Counted from the stretch's first letter, positions 1-10,098 are shown. The stretch is DNA of 64,000 nucleotides from Balanoglossus misakiensis (GCA_040954595.2 JBECUI020000027.1:1-64000), one strand, 5' to 3'. Notes: a model not told the origin generated them from the sequence alone. Numbers and translations: made by a program.

Positions 1-831
1 ACCGGGAGTGCCTCTTCGTTTAATATCAGAACATTTTCCCCTTCCTGTCTGCGCACCTCCAAGTCGGGGATAATGTAGAGAGGGTAGCTCCTGGAATACA
101 AGCGCCCAGGGAAGGGATTCAACGAGGAAGATATTCGTGCCAGTCATCCCAGACCTTTTTGGAAATTCCCATGGAATTCCTGGTCTCCTCAGGGCTGCAG
201 GTTTCCAGCATGGGGAGAGCCTGAGCAAGAAAAACTTCAAAGCCCGCGGGGGCATCCTCCTGCAATCTGGCCTGCAATTCTAAGGATTCCCGCCAATTAG
301 AACAACCGCAGCCCTGGGGATCAAGCCCCTGAAGAATCTCCAGCGCCTGGGGAAGAAGGGAAACTTCTTCAGTTCCGGCAATCAGTTCCGGAGATTCTCG
401 GTGAAAACCATCTTCATCAAGATTCCCAATAAGTCTCTCTATAAGTTCAACCAGGGGAGGGGGAAGTTTCAGGAAATGAACCTGTCCTATCAATGCTCCC
501 CCAGGGATGCTTGGGGAGAAGGTATATTTTCCAGGAATCGTTGCCTGCTATCAGAATCTCCAGGAGCTAAAGTCTGCCACCCTGGATCGGAGCTATTACT
601 AAAAAGGTCATCTTCGGAAAAAGAAACAGGGTTCTCCTGTTCCAAGGGGAGCCCGCCATCATGCTTAACAATTTCCAGGGCAGGATTGCGTTCCAATTCC
701 TTCTGGATAGTCTCTCGCAGCTCCGTCAGAGGCATGGCCATCAGTCTAATAGACTGAAGCAGACGCTGGCTGAGTTTAAGTTTTAAAGTCTGCCGTTGTA
801 CGGGTATTAATTTGGGACTTTGAGACAGCAA
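1..831 (-). CDS. rpoN: RNA polymerase sigma-54 factor RpoN, 5' part, two frameshifts, runs off the window
   Basis: Sigma-54 directs RNA polymerase to -24/-12 promoters and needs an AAA+ activator. The N-terminal part (490-831) shows the activator-interacting region, rich in Q and L (QRLLQSIRLMAMPLTEL). The core-binding part follows in another frame (119-493) with LIGNLDEDGF and ILQGLDPQGCG. A third frame (1-118) carries on with NPFPGR and an IIPDLEV stretch typical of the family. Start is a TTG at 831. Both breaks read as one missing T in a TTTGA context (about 490 and 119). The lptB-rpoN order is conserved in many bacteria. A real loss of rpoN is possible, but sequencing error is at least as likely. 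The C-terminal DNA-binding domain and RpoN box lie outside the window. Confidence 0.85.
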
Positions 832-883
832 AACTTACCTCGGCTTATTATTGGAACAACTCCAGGGCCAAAGACAGGATAGA

Positions 884-1619
884 CTACATTTTGAAATCAT
901 GCCCAAGATAAATTTCCCTTGCCCTCTCATCTCCCAAGAGTTCCTGGGAGGTACCTCCGGTGAGGATTTCGCCATGGTTGATAATATAGGCCCTATGAGT
1001 AATGGCCAGAGTGTCGCGAACGTTATGGTCGGTAATCAGAACCCCAATACCTCCTTGAGCCATTTGATCAATAATGCTCTTAAGATCTGCCACAGCAATG
1101 GGATCTATACCACTGAAAGGTTCATCCAGAAGAAGAAACCTGGGTTCTATTGCCAGGGCCCGCGCAACCTCAGTCCGGCGACGCTCACCCCCCGAAAGAG
1201 TGTCCGCCCGTCTGTTGACCAGATCCTGTATCCCCAACTCTTCTAGCAGTTTATCTCGTCTTTGCAATCGTTCCTTTTTTGTTAGACCTCTCTGAGTCTC
1301 CAGTACCGCCATAATGTTCTGTCCGACCTTTAGTTTCTGAAACACCGAAGGCTCCTGAGGAAGATAGGAAATCCCTCGACGAGCCCGCTTAAACATAGGT
1401 TCATGAGTAATATCCGCATTATTTAACCAGACCTTACCGGTAGTGACCGGAATAAATCCCGCAATCATGTAAAAACTGGTAGTCTTTCCCGCACCGTTAG
1501 GCCCTAAAAGCCCCACAACCTCTCCCTGGTTCATGGAAAAAGCTCACGTCGGCCACGGCCAGTTTTCGGCCATAGCGCTTTCTTAGACCCTCCGCCCGGA
1601 TTTCCGCAATTTCGCTCAT
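884..1619 (-). CDS. lptB: LptB, ATP-binding protein of the Lpt envelope lipid exporter (one frameshift)
   Basis: Cytoplasmic ABC ATPase that powers transfer of lipopolysaccharide-like lipid from the inner membrane to the Lpt bridge. Walker A (GPNGAGKTT), signature (LSGGERRR) and Walker B (LLLDEPFSGID) are all present, as is the LptB-like end (EIYLGHDFKM). The intact long frame begins only at 1534. Upstream codons to an ATG at 1617-1619 encode the expected N-terminus (RAEGLRKRYGRKLAVADVSF) in another frame, and one extra T in a T5 run near 1540 separates the two. The ATG overlaps the lptA stop (ATGA), so translation is probably coupled. Confidence 0.88.
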
Positions 1620-2254
1620 TCTTCCTCATCCGTGCTCAATGCACCAGAAACCTCTCCTTCCAGAGTAATTTCTTCGGTACTTAAATTCACAATTATCCGT
1701 TCAGCGCGATACTGGTCATCCCCTCTCCACACCACAGGTAGGCCAGAAAGCTCCAGCACATCATCACCTCTCCGATAGAGTGCGAACTCTCCTCGGCAAA
1801 CAAGATTCTCTTTGATCAGCCTTACACTCATCTGCAGAATCACTAGTTTTTCATTTTCCCGGTTTTCAAGAGACTCACAGCGGATCACCAGATTTTCCTT
1901 CTCGTCCTCAAGGACAACCTGTCCCCGGAACAGGAGCACCCCAGCTTTACGATCGTAGGTTACCTGGTCGGCAGAAATTGTAATCCCTTCATTGAAAATC
2001 TTGGACAACCACCCCACCCCGGCCCTCCATGCGGTAAAGCTCTCTGCCAAAAAGTTCCACCTATCAGCTCGTATTTCCTTAGTTTCCGAAGCTATGCGTG
2101 CCCCCTTTTCCAGAACCGTATTTTCTCGCCCCTCAGTAAAAACAGAGGAGACCTCACCAGCTAGAAAATGCCAATCTTCGCCATTCGCCGAAGGAGCCCC
2201 ACACAGGAGTAAAACTCCCAAAAATGCCCAGTGTCCCAGACTTCTACTCATCAT
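1616..2254 (-). CDS. lptA: LptA-like periplasmic lipid-transport protein (OstA family)
   Basis: 212-residue exported protein with a signal peptide (hydrophobic core WAFLGVLLLCGAP). After it come repeated beta-strand patterns of the OstA/LptA fold, for example ISADQVTYDRKAGVLLFRGQVVL at about residues 95-117 and YRAERIIVNLSTEEITLEGEV near the end. By family, LptA bridges LptC and the outer-membrane LptD. It overlaps the lptC tail by 11 bases and the lptB start by 4 bases, so the three are co-translated. The acidic C-terminus (STDEEE) is unremarkable. The assignment rests on fold pattern and gene order, since OstA proteins have low sequence identity. Confidence 0.75.
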   Translation of the reverse strand: MMSRSLGHWAFLGVLLLCGAPSANGEDWHFLAGEVSSVFTEGRENTVLEKGARIASETKEIRADRWNFLAESFTAWRAGVGWLSKIFNEGITISADQVTYDRKAGVLLFRGQVVLEDEKENLVIRCESLENRENEKLVILQMSVRLIKENLVCRGEFALYRRGDDVLELSGLPVVWRGDDQYRAERIIVNLSTEEITLEGEVSGALSTDEEE

Positions 2255-2769
2255 CCGTAGTCACCACCCCTCGAGCACTATTGGTAAATTGGTAAGTATT
2301 TCTGGCCAGATTTGCAGAAAAACCCGGTTCCAGAAACAGAAAAACCACCACTATCTTCGATAGTTACAAGCCCCTCACCCTCCAGGATTTTATCCTCTTC
2401 GGACCATGTGAGAGCCGAAGCGCTCAGTTCCGCTTCCTCGGTAAAATCTCTTATCTGAATATCTCCTGAAGCGGTGCCTTCATTCTCTCTGAACAACCGA
2501 ATATTATCAGCACTGCCCTCCCTGAGTAAGACATTGTTTTCATTATACTCCCGAAAAATAGCATTGGCAAAAATAGTTATCTCATCATCATTAAAAACTT
2601 CCACTTTCCCGGCCATGGAAACAACTTTCCGCTCCCCATCAAAACTGGTTTGACGGAGATTCCAGGAAATAGTATCGGGACGCTTCTCCTCCTCATTTTC
2701 CTGCTGCCCCTCCGAACAGGAAAAGACTGACAACAGAAACATAAACACCAGGAATTGAGAAATCTTCAT
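2244..2769 (-). CDS. lptC: LptC-like lipoprotein of the Lpt exporter (one frameshift near the 3' end)
   Basis: Starts with a lipoprotein signal peptide (LSVFSC lipobox) and continues with beta-rich OstA/LptC-type sequence (VVSMAGKVEVFNDDEITIFA, ILEGEGLVTI, SGTGF). LptC accepts lipid from the inner-membrane LptBFG complex and passes it to LptA. The open frame closes at 2278, but the other frame from the T5 run near 2325 gives a better family ending (FSANLARNTYQF) and a TAG at 2244-2246 overlapping lptA. One extra T therefore seems to break the gene. It is the first gene of the minus-strand run lptC-lptA-lptB-rpoN. Confidence 0.7.
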
Positions 2770-3367
2770 ACTATTATTATTTGCCCTCCATCCAGAGACG
2801 TCAACCTAATAAAATGGAAACTTCCCCCCAAGGCTACGGAGTTCCCCCTGATGGAAGATAGATTTAGTGATAGTCCAAGCTGATTAGAAGGTTTCCATAC
2901 ACAGAACCTGGACCAGGGGATAGAAAGAGTTAGAGACGAAAAAAAGAGAATAAAAAAATAAATAGAAGGCGGACAAGGCATTTCCTGCGTTTTGTGCAAT
3001 TCAGGAACTCCTCAACCTTGGCTTCCGATAAATTTTTACCGTGAAAAATTACTTATCCAACAAATAATTATTTAAGAAAAGAAGAATCTACTGTTTTTTA
3101 CCTGCTCCTTAATGATACTCCAATATGACAAGAAAGGTTCCCTCACACATCCCAGAAGTGAATATAAGCAAAGAATTATTAACCGCAAAGAACACGAATC
3201 AGGCCTTTACCACAGTCCAGAGCTTCATCTCCAAACTCCCATCCATAGTCTTAACGGTAAACGCAGAACCCTAAGTCCTGTATTTCTCTGTACAAACGTA
3301 GATCCAAGTCTTCTTTAGTGAATTCCAAAAAGAGTATTATGAGACAATCAGGAACTAAAGGAAAATT
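2770..3367. other. Intergenic region between the divergent lpt cluster and the VOC gene
   Basis: About 600 bases separating two divergent transcription units, so promoters for both directions are expected here. The two open frames inside it (2766-2999 minus, 3112-3318 plus) have low-complexity translations with no family resemblance. I see no RNA gene or convincing repeat. Confidence 0.5.
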
Positions 3368-4447
3368 ATGAATAACTATCTAATCAGCGGTATCCAGCAG
3401 TTGGGTATAGGAATTCCCCGGGTAGAAGAAGCCTGGAATTGGTATCTTTGTCGCTTTGGTATGGATTTGCCCATCTTTCGAGAAGCGGCTGAAGCCCCCT
3501 ACATGACCCCCTACACTGGAGGCAAGGTGCACTCCAGGGACGCTGTTCTAGCAATCAATCTCCGGGGAGGCAGTGGTTTCGAGATCTGGCAGTACACCAG
3601 CCGAGAAACCATTTTCCCCGACAACGCTCCTCTTCTTGGTGATCTGGGCATCCTCGCAGGAAAAATCAAGACAGAAGATATCCCGAAAACTCGACAATTT
3701 CTAAAGGACTCTGGCACCAAGCTGGTGAGTGAGGTGGTCCAGAACCCAAGGGGCGAGTCCAGCTTCTATCTGAAAGATCCCTATGATAACCTGTTCCAGG
3801 TTATTCCTGGAGAAGACTGGTTTTCCCGCCGGGGACATAGGACTGGGGGACTTGCTGGAGTCATTATCGGCGTAAAAGACATTGAAACCTCCCTACCCCT
3901 TTATCGGGACATCCTGGGATACGACAAGGTTCTCCACAGCAGTGAAGGAGTCTTTCCAGACTGGGCAGATCTTCCCGGGGGGAAAGGCCGGTTCCGAAGA
4001 CTTCATCTGGGTTGTTCGAGAAAACCCCAAGGTCCCTTCGCTCCCATCTTCGGGAGCTCCACTCTGGAACTCGTTCAGGCCCTGGACAGAAGCCCCAGAA
4101 AGATCTTCGAAGGCCGATTCTGGGGTGATGCAGGATTTATTCATCTCTGCTTTGATGTCCAGGGAATGGATGGATTGAAGAAAACCTTAGAGGAAAAAGG
4201 ATTTCCCTTTACCATAGACAGCAAGAGTAGTTTTGCCATGGGAGAAGCCGGAGGTCGTTTTGCCTACTGCGAAGACCCCGATGGTACCCTCATTGAGTTT
4301 GTGGAAACCCACAGAATTCCTATAGCCAAAAAGTGGAACTGGTATTTGGATCTTTCCAAAAGAAAAACCGGTAAGGCCCTTCCCCGCCTCCTTTTAAAGG
4401 CTCTGGGATTGGGAAGGGTTAAGGGTAATTGTCCAGAAATACCTTAA
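3368..4447 (+). CDS. VOC superfamily protein with two glyoxalase-like domains, function unknown
   Basis: 359 residues made of two VOC (vicinal oxygen chelate) modules, about 5-145 and 160-310. The second ends with the classic AYCEDPDGTLIEFVE strand and the first with FYLKDPYDNLFQVI. Family members use a metal ion to open or rearrange small molecules or to bind ligands; no substrate can be read from the sequence. It converges on the alpha-oxoamine synthase gene with a 4-base overlap of the two stop codons (4444-4447). That tight tail-to-tail packing suggests long-standing association with the sulfonolipid-type cluster, but this is inference. Confidence 0.75.
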   Translation: MNNYLISGIQQLGIGIPRVEEAWNWYLCRFGMDLPIFREAAEAPYMTPYTGGKVHSRDAVLAINLRGGSGFEIWQYTSRETIFPDNAPLLGDLGILAGKIKTEDIPKTRQFLKDSGTKLVSEVVQNPRGESSFYLKDPYDNLFQVIPGEDWFSRRGHRTGGLAGVIIGVKDIETSLPLYRDILGYDKVLHSSEGVFPDWADLPGGKGRFRRLHLGCSRKPQGPFAPIFGSSTLELVQALDRSPRKIFEGRFWGDAGFIHLCFDVQGMDGLKKTLEEKGFPFTIDSKSSFAMGEAGGRFAYCEDPDGTLIEFVETHRIPIAKKWNWYLDLSKRKTGKALPRLLLKALGLGRVKGNCPEIP

Positions 4448-5715
4448 TCCTGATCAACTCCATAGATCCTGTTGAGTTTCTTCTGCTCATCATCTTTCAG
4501 GCTGCGGGGAAAGGTTAATTCATCCCACATAGATTTAAAGACCTCTATGGTTCGAAGCACATCTTCTTCTGAATGCTGGGCAGTGGGGATCATACGGAAC
4601 ATAACCAAGCCCGGAGGAATAACAGGATAGGAGATTCCAGAGCAGAAAATACCCTTCCCTCGAAGATAAGCGAGCATTTTCATGGCAAGATCTTCTACCT
4701 TTCCTTCTATAGGAATAAAAACGGTACAGATTGGAGAATCTCCGGAACCTATGTGGTAACCTACCTCTTTGAGACCTGCTTTCAGTTGTTTGGAACGTTC
4801 CCACATAATGGCCCGTCTATCGTCTCCTGCTATTACCTTTTCCAGGGTTTTTTGCAAAGAACTCACATAGACCATGGGAAGGGCCTTGGCAAAAACCTGG
4901 GTTCTGGCGTTGTAGGCAATCCAGTCCCGTACATCGGAAGTTGTAGCCGAATATCCCCCGATTGAGGCAAAGGCCTTGGCAAAGGTACCAAAATAGATGT
5001 CAACTTTGTCTTGTACCTGATAGTGGTCGGCAGTGCCACGCCCTTTTTCTCCCATAACTCCAATACCGTGAGCATCGTCAATAAAAAGCCGAGCTTCGTA
5101 TTTCTCTTTAAGTTCCACAATCCCCCGAAGATCAGCTAAGTCCCCGGTCATGCCGTAAACTCCTTCTGTAAGGATCATGACCCCGCCCTTGCGATTTTTG
5201 TTGATGCCTTTCAGAATCGACTCCAGATCGTTCATATTGTTGTGGCGGAATACTCTAACCTTGGCCTGGGAACTAAAGGCACTGTCGACTATACAGGCAT
5301 GGGCCAGTTTATCCATGACCAGAACATCCTCTGGACCGGCCAGAGCCGTAACAGTACCCAAAACCCCCATGTAACCATAATTGAAAAGGAAGGCATCTTC
5401 TTTCTGAGCATACTTTGCCAGTTCCAGCTCCAGTTTCCGATGAGCAGTCGTACCGCCGCTCATCATCCGGGAACCCATAGGAGAACTGACTGAATATTCA
5501 TCCACGGCTGCCCTGGCGGCAGCCTGGATTTCCGCTTCCCCTGCAAGCCCAATGTAATTGTTTATTGACCACATGATGATTTCTTTGCCTTGAAATATCA
5601 TATGAGGACCGGGGTAGGGTTCCAACTCGGGTAAAGTAAAAAAACGGTCTTTAACCTTGCGGAATCTTCCAAAATATCCACCGTCGCCGGCGCATTTACT
5701 AAAGATATCTTTCAT
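4444..5715 (-). CDS. Alpha-oxoamine synthase (serine palmitoyltransferase/KBL family), candidate cysteate acyltransferase
   Basis: 423-residue PLP enzyme that joins an amino acid to an acyl thioester with loss of CO2. Visible family marks are the PLP lysine K247 in GTFAKAFASIGG, DDAHGIGVMG at 213-222, and the ring-stacking histidine H139 in KLAHA. SPT, KBL and AONS cannot be told apart by motifs alone. The neighbour 10 bases upstream makes cysteate, and SPT homologues that use cysteate instead of serine give 3-ketocapnine in sulfonolipid producers, so cysteate is the best-supported guess for the amino donor. The gene is last in the minus-strand run cysD-cysNC-cysteate synthase-this gene. A glycine- or serine-using enzyme remains possible. 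Confidence 0.8.
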   Translation of the reverse strand: MKDIFSKCAGDGGYFGRFRKVKDRFFTLPELEPYPGPHMIFQGKEIIMWSINNYIGLAGEAEIQAAARAAVDEYSVSSPMGSRMMSGGTTAHRKLELELAKYAQKEDAFLFNYGYMGVLGTVTALAGPEDVLVMDKLAHACIVDSAFSSQAKVRVFRHNNMNDLESILKGINKNRKGGVMILTEGVYGMTGDLADLRGIVELKEKYEARLFIDDAHGIGVMGEKGRGTADHYQVQDKVDIYFGTFAKAFASIGGYSATTSDVRDWIAYNARTQVFAKALPMVYVSSLQKTLEKVIAGDDRRAIMWERSKQLKAGLKEVGYHIGSGDSPICTVFIPIEGKVEDLAMKMLAYLRGKGIFCSGISYPVIPPGLVMFRMIPTAQHSEEDVLRTIEVFKSMWDELTFPRSLKDDEQKKLNRIYGVDQD

Positions 5716-5724
5716 TGCTTTTCC

Positions 5725-7038
5725 TTACTTAATTTTGTTGCGCTTCCCCGTCAGGAGAGAAAGAATGAGTTCCCCTTTCTTTTCGGAAGGTGTCTCCTGA
5801 GAAAAAACGATATCGGGCTGCAAAAAGAAAAGAGTTTTATCTTTTTTAAACCTCTCCCAGCCTCCCCCTGTAACATTTAACATAATTGTTTCCCCAGCAT
5901 CCACAAGTCCCATCTTAACAGCCTTGTAGAGGCTGGCCGTGCCCACAGCTGCGGCAGGACTCACGTCAATGCCCTCTAAGGCCAAAAAATTTTGGGCAGC
6001 CTGGTCGGCTTCCTCGTTATTTACGGTAATCACATCTCCGCCACTATCGGTCAGGGCATCAAAGAGTCCCCCAACAATGCCCCAGGGCGGAAAACGGTTA
6101 GAAAGAACAGAGGCATTAATTTCTTTGATTTGTCGACGGGCTTCTGCTTCCTCGGGAATTAAAAACTCCCGACTTCCAGCCTCCCAGGTAGTTTTCATCG
6201 GAGTAAACGGTTCATTTTGACTCACCATCAGACGCATTTTTGATTGACCAAAGCGCCCATCCTCCAAAAAACGTAAAGAAGCCTCCCAGGCAGCTATGGC
6301 TCCAGTTCCACTACCAACCGCCTGAAAGTAAACATCGGGGATACGGCCGATGCTACTTACCGCTGAATATACCGTGGTAGCCATGCCATCTCGGCGGGCC
6401 ACGTTCTTGGCCCCACCTTCAGGAAAGAAGCCCTCTAGAGCGGCCAGAGTTTGGCTCAATTCGATGGCATCAAAGTAATCACTATCAAGCCCGGGAACCA
6501 CCAATTTAACACAGGAATTCAGGGGCGCCTCAAACCAGAGGTTCCGAAGTCCGTTCTCTGGAACACAGAGCAGTAGCGGTAATTTGTTATCCGAGCAAAC
6601 CTGGGCAAAGGCTCTGGCAGTGTTGCCTGCTGAGGCCACCACGAGAACTCCTTCGGTATTATGAGGTAAGCGTGCACCCACACTGTAGGCCTCACATTCC
6701 TTAAAGGTACCGCTTCGCATAAGGGCACCCCGCTCTGGCCACCAACCGCTAAAGGTAATCCAGAGTTCTCTAAGGCCAAGCTCCCGAGCAAGGGACTCAC
6801 TCTTGTAGGTGATCGGTGCGGTCGCTCCATCCAGGAGCCGCCTCAGAGGTAGCCAGTCGGCAAAGCGATACAAGCCCTCAAGCTCTACCCGGTCCCTAAG
6901 CTGTCTGCTGGCATACTGCGTTCTTATCAGAGATGGGGTGGGATTTTCGGAAAAATCCAGCACAAAACCATCGTCGGAACATTCCTTACCCGTTCCAAGA
7001 GAAACAAGTTTGTAGTCTGTCGCTTGAAAATTCTTCAA
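5725..7038 (-). CDS. Cysteate synthase (threonine synthase-like PLP enzyme)
   Basis: 437-residue fold-type II PLP enzyme. It resembles the cysteate synthase branch of the threonine synthase family, first known from methanogen coenzyme M synthesis, which makes L-cysteate from O-phosphoserine and sulfite. Branch-like stretches are the PLP lysine K113 in SGTFKECEA, FSGWWPERGA just before it, VVASAGNTARAFA, EGGAKNVARRDGM, the phosphate-binding GSGTG at 242-246, and FPPWGIVGGLFDAL. The start is a TTG directly after the cysNC stop, with no intergenic gap. Its place between a sulfate activation gene and an alpha-oxoamine synthase fits cysteate as the product. A plain threonine synthase is the main alternative; the upstream sulfur genes argue against it. 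Confidence 0.82.
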   Translation of the reverse strand: MKNFQATDYKLVSLGTGKECSDDGFVLDFSENPTPSLIRTQYASRQLRDRVELEGLYRFADWLPLRRLLDGATAPITYKSESLARELGLRELWITFSGWWPERGALMRSGTFKECEAYSVGARLPHNTEGVLVVASAGNTARAFAQVCSDNKLPLLLCVPENGLRNLWFEAPLNSCVKLVVPGLDSDYFDAIELSQTLAALEGFFPEGGAKNVARRDGMATTVYSAVSSIGRIPDVYFQAVGSGTGAIAAWEASLRFLEDGRFGQSKMRLMVSQNEPFTPMKTTWEAGSREFLIPEEAEARRQIKEINASVLSNRFPPWGIVGGLFDALTDSGGDVITVNNEEADQAAQNFLALEGIDVSPAAAVGTASLYKAVKMGLVDAGETIMLNVTGGGWERFKKDKTLFFLQPDIVFSQETPSEKKGELILSLLTGKRNKIK

Positions 7039-8856
7039 CTAATTCCCTACCGCTAAAAGTCCCTTCTGGTCAAGCATCTTGATTGCCGGCTCCAGATCTT
7101 TTTCCATTTTTTCAGGATCTTCAACCATATAATCCACATCCAAGTCGTTTTCCTTGCTGGAACCTACCCAAATAACAACTACCTTTTTGTCTCCCACCGA
7201 TTCCCGGAATAACTCACTCTCATCAAAAGTAAGCCACGAAACGGTAATCAACAAAATAACCCCGGCATCTAGGAAGAAATTGGCCATTTCTGCCAGTTTG
7301 AGAATTAGCTCTTCCCGTTTCTCAGAATGGTGACGCCGAAAACGGCGGCCGGCCTTGTGGTCAGCTTCCAGCCCTGCCAGCACATTCCCGACCGTTAGAT
7401 AATAGGTCTTCTTCCCCTGCTCAAAAATGGCCTTTTCCAGTTGCTTGGCAAAGTCGTCCTTCCGAAGGTCATCAGACCCTCCCAGAAGTATCAAAGCCGG
7501 GCCGTGATTGTAGGCCAGATTCCGAGTATTCCGGAATACCAGGCTGGTATCCCAGCTAAAATCTCTCTTGCGGAAATAATCATGGTAAACAAGGTCATTG
7601 TTCTGGAGAACTTCCCGGATAATCCCACCCCCGGCAATCTCATAGCCATCCACAAGAACAAAACGGCTGGTTTGGGGAACAATGTCCACCAAATCAAAGG
7701 CAATAGGCCGATGAATGGTCAGAACACAGTCGGCCACATCGTGACGTTCAATAATTTTTTTTGCCCCATCAGCACTGAGGTTTGTTGCGTTAATAACTCG
7801 GAGTATATCAGAAAGCTGAGCCCTTACCCTTTCGGTGCCAACTTTTAGAATGTAATCTTTCTCTTTTTCCAAAGGTTCACGCCCCAGCCAGAAAAGATTA
7901 ACCCGAATTGTCTTTCCCACCTGGGGAGGATCATCCCCCACCAGGGAAGCCAGGGAACCCCGCTTGACATAAACCTGCTCCCGCAGGGTAAAACCCGCAG
8001 CCTGCCCCGCAAGAACATTAGAGGGATTATCTCCAGCAAAATTTTCTAAAGATCTAACACGACTTTTTTTCCCGGAGGGGTAAAAAATTATTTCATCATC
8101 GGCCCGGAGAACTCCGCTCGTAACTGTTCCGGCAATGATGCGCCGCTGGTCTCCATAGGCAGTAAATTTATAAACATCCTGCACTGGCATACGAAAAGGA
8201 AGGTGGTCAAGACTCTTTTCCTTGACAAAAGTATCGATAAGTTCGAGTACAGTAGGCCCCCTCCACCAGGACATCTTAGATCCTGGAGAGGAAATATTAT
8301 CTCCCTCCCGACCGGAGACAGGGACGAAGCTGACCTCAGGCATCTCGAGCTTCCTTAGGAACCGGGAATAGCGACGAACCACAGACCTGTAGGCCTTCCG
8401 GTCATAATCCACCAAGTCCATCTTATTGACCAGCACACAGAGCTGCTTTATTCCCAACATGCTTAAGATGTAACCGTGACGTTTGGAATTCTCCTGAACC
8501 CCCTCTTTGGCATCAATAACCAGAAAGGCCGCTTCGGCCCGGGATGCTCCGGTAACCATGTTTTTGAGGAATTCTATATGCCCTGGGGCATCAATAATGA
8601 TGTAATGTCGCCGCTTTGTTTTAAAGAAGACCCGAGCGGAATCTATGGTGATTCCCTGAGACTGCTCATCTTTAAGGGCATCAAGGAGAAAGGCATATTC
8701 AAAGGGTTTGGAATTTCTTTCGCATTCTTTTTTGACCTGGTCTATTTTTCCATCCTGAAGGCTGTTGGTGTCCGCCATAAGTCGACCAATAACCGTACTT
8801 TTCCCGTGATCCACATGACCTGTTACAACGATGTTCATGGATTCTGTCATGCTCAC
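7039..8856 (-). CDS. cysN: Sulfate adenylyltransferase large subunit fused to a degenerate APS kinase domain (CysNC)
   Basis: 605 residues. The N-terminal GTPase part has GHVDHGKST (13-21), the DAPGHIEF switch and NKMD, as in CysN, which drives APS formation by CysD with GTP hydrolysis. The last ~155 residues align by pattern with APS kinase ([33 protein letters not shown]). There the P-loop is lost: where GxSGxGKST is expected the protein reads [10 protein letters not shown], and the DGDN motif reads TVGN. PAPS formation by this domain is therefore unlikely, and the complex probably delivers APS. The start is a GTG whose GTGA overlaps the cysD stop; an in-frame ATG lies at 8850. Confidence 0.88.
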   Translation of the reverse strand: MSMTESMNIVVTGHVDHGKSTVIGRLMADTNSLQDGKIDQVKKECERNSKPFEYAFLLDALKDEQSQGITIDSARVFFKTKRRHYIIIDAPGHIEFLKNMVTGASRAEAAFLVIDAKEGVQENSKRHGYILSMLGIKQLCVLVNKMDLVDYDRKAYRSVVRRYSRFLRKLEMPEVSFVPVSGREGDNISSPGSKMSWWRGPTVLELIDTFVKEKSLDHLPFRMPVQDVYKFTAYGDQRRIIAGTVTSGVLRADDEIIFYPSGKKSRVRSLENFAGDNPSNVLAGQAAGFTLREQVYVKRGSLASLVGDDPPQVGKTIRVNLFWLGREPLEKEKDYILKVGTERVRAQLSDILRVINATNLSADGAKKIIERHDVADCVLTIHRPIAFDLVDIVPQTSRFVLVDGYEIAGGGIIREVLQNNDLVYHDYFRKRDFSWDTSLVFRNTRNLAYNHGPALILLGGSDDLRKDDFAKQLEKAIFEQGKKTYYLTVGNVLAGLEADHKAGRRFRRHHSEKREELILKLAEMANFFLDAGVILLITVSWLTFDESELFRESVGDKKVVVIWVGSSKENDLDVDYMVEDPEKMEKDLEPAIKMLDQKGLLAVGN

Positions 8857-9734
8857 ATATATCCTTCACGACGCAAGGTTTCCAGGCCACCACCATCTTC
8901 TTTGTCCTGAGCCCGCCCCGATCGTTCTGCAATATTGGCAAATTTACCCGAACGGAGTTCCTCAATAACCTGAGAAGTATTCCGGGCCTTGGAGAGTACC
9001 GGGTGTGTGCAAGGGCCACAGCCCAGGGAGCGATAACGTTTACCATCTCCCTGGTCATAATACAGAGAAACCGTTGGTATTTTTTCTGCTTCAATGTATT
9101 CCCAGATATTCACTTCTGTCCAGTCCAAAAGTGGGTGAATGCGGACATGAGTTCCAGGGGCAAAATCCGTCTTAAATTGATTCCAGAATTCCGGAGGCTG
9201 ATCTTCAACCTCCCAGGTATTTTCTGTGTCTCTAGGTGAAAAGTAACGTTCCTTAGAGCGTGATCCTTCTTCGTCTGATCGAACCCCCACAATAACTCCT
9301 GTGTAGGCCTCCTTATCAGGATCCAACTCATAACGATTGTTTTCGTGATTAAAACGATAGCGGGGCCATTTACCGTTTAAGGTGTTCTTAAGTGCCTCGG
9401 TCTTGAGTAGACGACAACAGGTAATCCGGTCCACCTTCCCTTCAGGAAAGGTTTGCTTGTTTTCCAATGCCTGACGATTTTCGCCATAGACCATAGGTAG
9501 CTTCCATTCCCGAGCCAAACGATCCCGATACTCAATCATCTCCGCTATCTTATAGCTCGTATCAATATGAACCAAGGGGAAAGGGATATGACCATAAAAA
9601 GCTTTGCGCGCCAGCCAAAGCAAGACAGTTGAGTCTTTACCGATGGACCAGAGCATGCATAAATTGGTAAAATTGGCATAGGCTTCCCGAAGGATGTGTA
9701 TGCTGAGATTTTCCAGTTGTGTTAAATGTTCCAT
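8853..9734 (-). CDS. cysD: Sulfate adenylyltransferase small subunit CysD
   Basis: 293 residues, the usual length. PP-loop ATP pyrophosphatase that adenylates sulfate to APS together with CysN. The PP-loop reads SIGKDST at about 30-36, followed by VHIDTSYK, the KTEALK region and the C-terminal [17 protein letters not shown] typical of CysD. It is the first gene of the operon. About 360 bases without genes precede it, presumably holding its promoter; I found no convincing -35/-10 pair there. Confidence 0.93.
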   Translation of the reverse strand: MEHLTQLENLSIHILREAYANFTNLCMLWSIGKDSTVLLWLARKAFYGHIPFPLVHIDTSYKIAEMIEYRDRLAREWKLPMVYGENRQALENKQTFPEGKVDRITCCRLLKTEALKNTLNGKWPRYRFNHENNRYELDPDKEAYTGVIVGVRSDEEGSRSKERYFSPRDTENTWEVEDQPPEFWNQFKTDFAPGTHVRIHPLLDWTEVNIWEYIEAEKIPTVSLYYDQGDGKRYRSLGCGPCTHPVLSKARNTSQVIEELRSGKFANIAERSGRAQDKEDGGGLETLRREGYM

Positions 9735-10098
9735 GTTCCTATATGTAGTTTCCTGAAACTTTCTTATAGATCATCGACAACGCCGATTAAGGGAATCTAA
9801 TACAAATCCAACAAAAAGAGAAGGGACAGGCAATAAAGATCTTGAACAGACAGGCTTTCTATCAATCTGAATTTATTGTATTCAACTACGGTATAGCTTG
9901 CTTATACAACGCACCAGCATATCAAAACCTAGAGAGTATAGTATCCTTGTCAACTAAAAATAAAAAATCGGAAGAAGAACGAAAATCAGGACTTGGACTG
10001 GGGTAACAGAGAAACAAATCTCCCCCTGAAACCTTAGGTTATAGGTTCAAAGCCTCCCCATCGAAAGGGCATAAAGGCCGAAAAAGGTTGTTTGTATT
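9735..10098. other. Gap upstream of cysD
   Basis: Holds no plausible gene. An imperfect inverted repeat (GTATAGC...GCTTATAC, near 9890-9906) is the only feature that could be an operator. TTGACA occurs on the minus strand near 9950 but without a well-spaced -10. Confidence 0.4.

Noticed and set aside
2766-2999. 77-codon minus-strand frame upstream of lptC
   Set aside because: Translation is biased and matches no family. It overlaps the lptC start in the natural promoter position.
5725-7038. Plain threonine synthase
   Set aside because: Stretches around the PLP lysine and EGGAKNVARRDG resemble the cysteate synthase branch, and the operon is about sulfur. Kept as the alternative.
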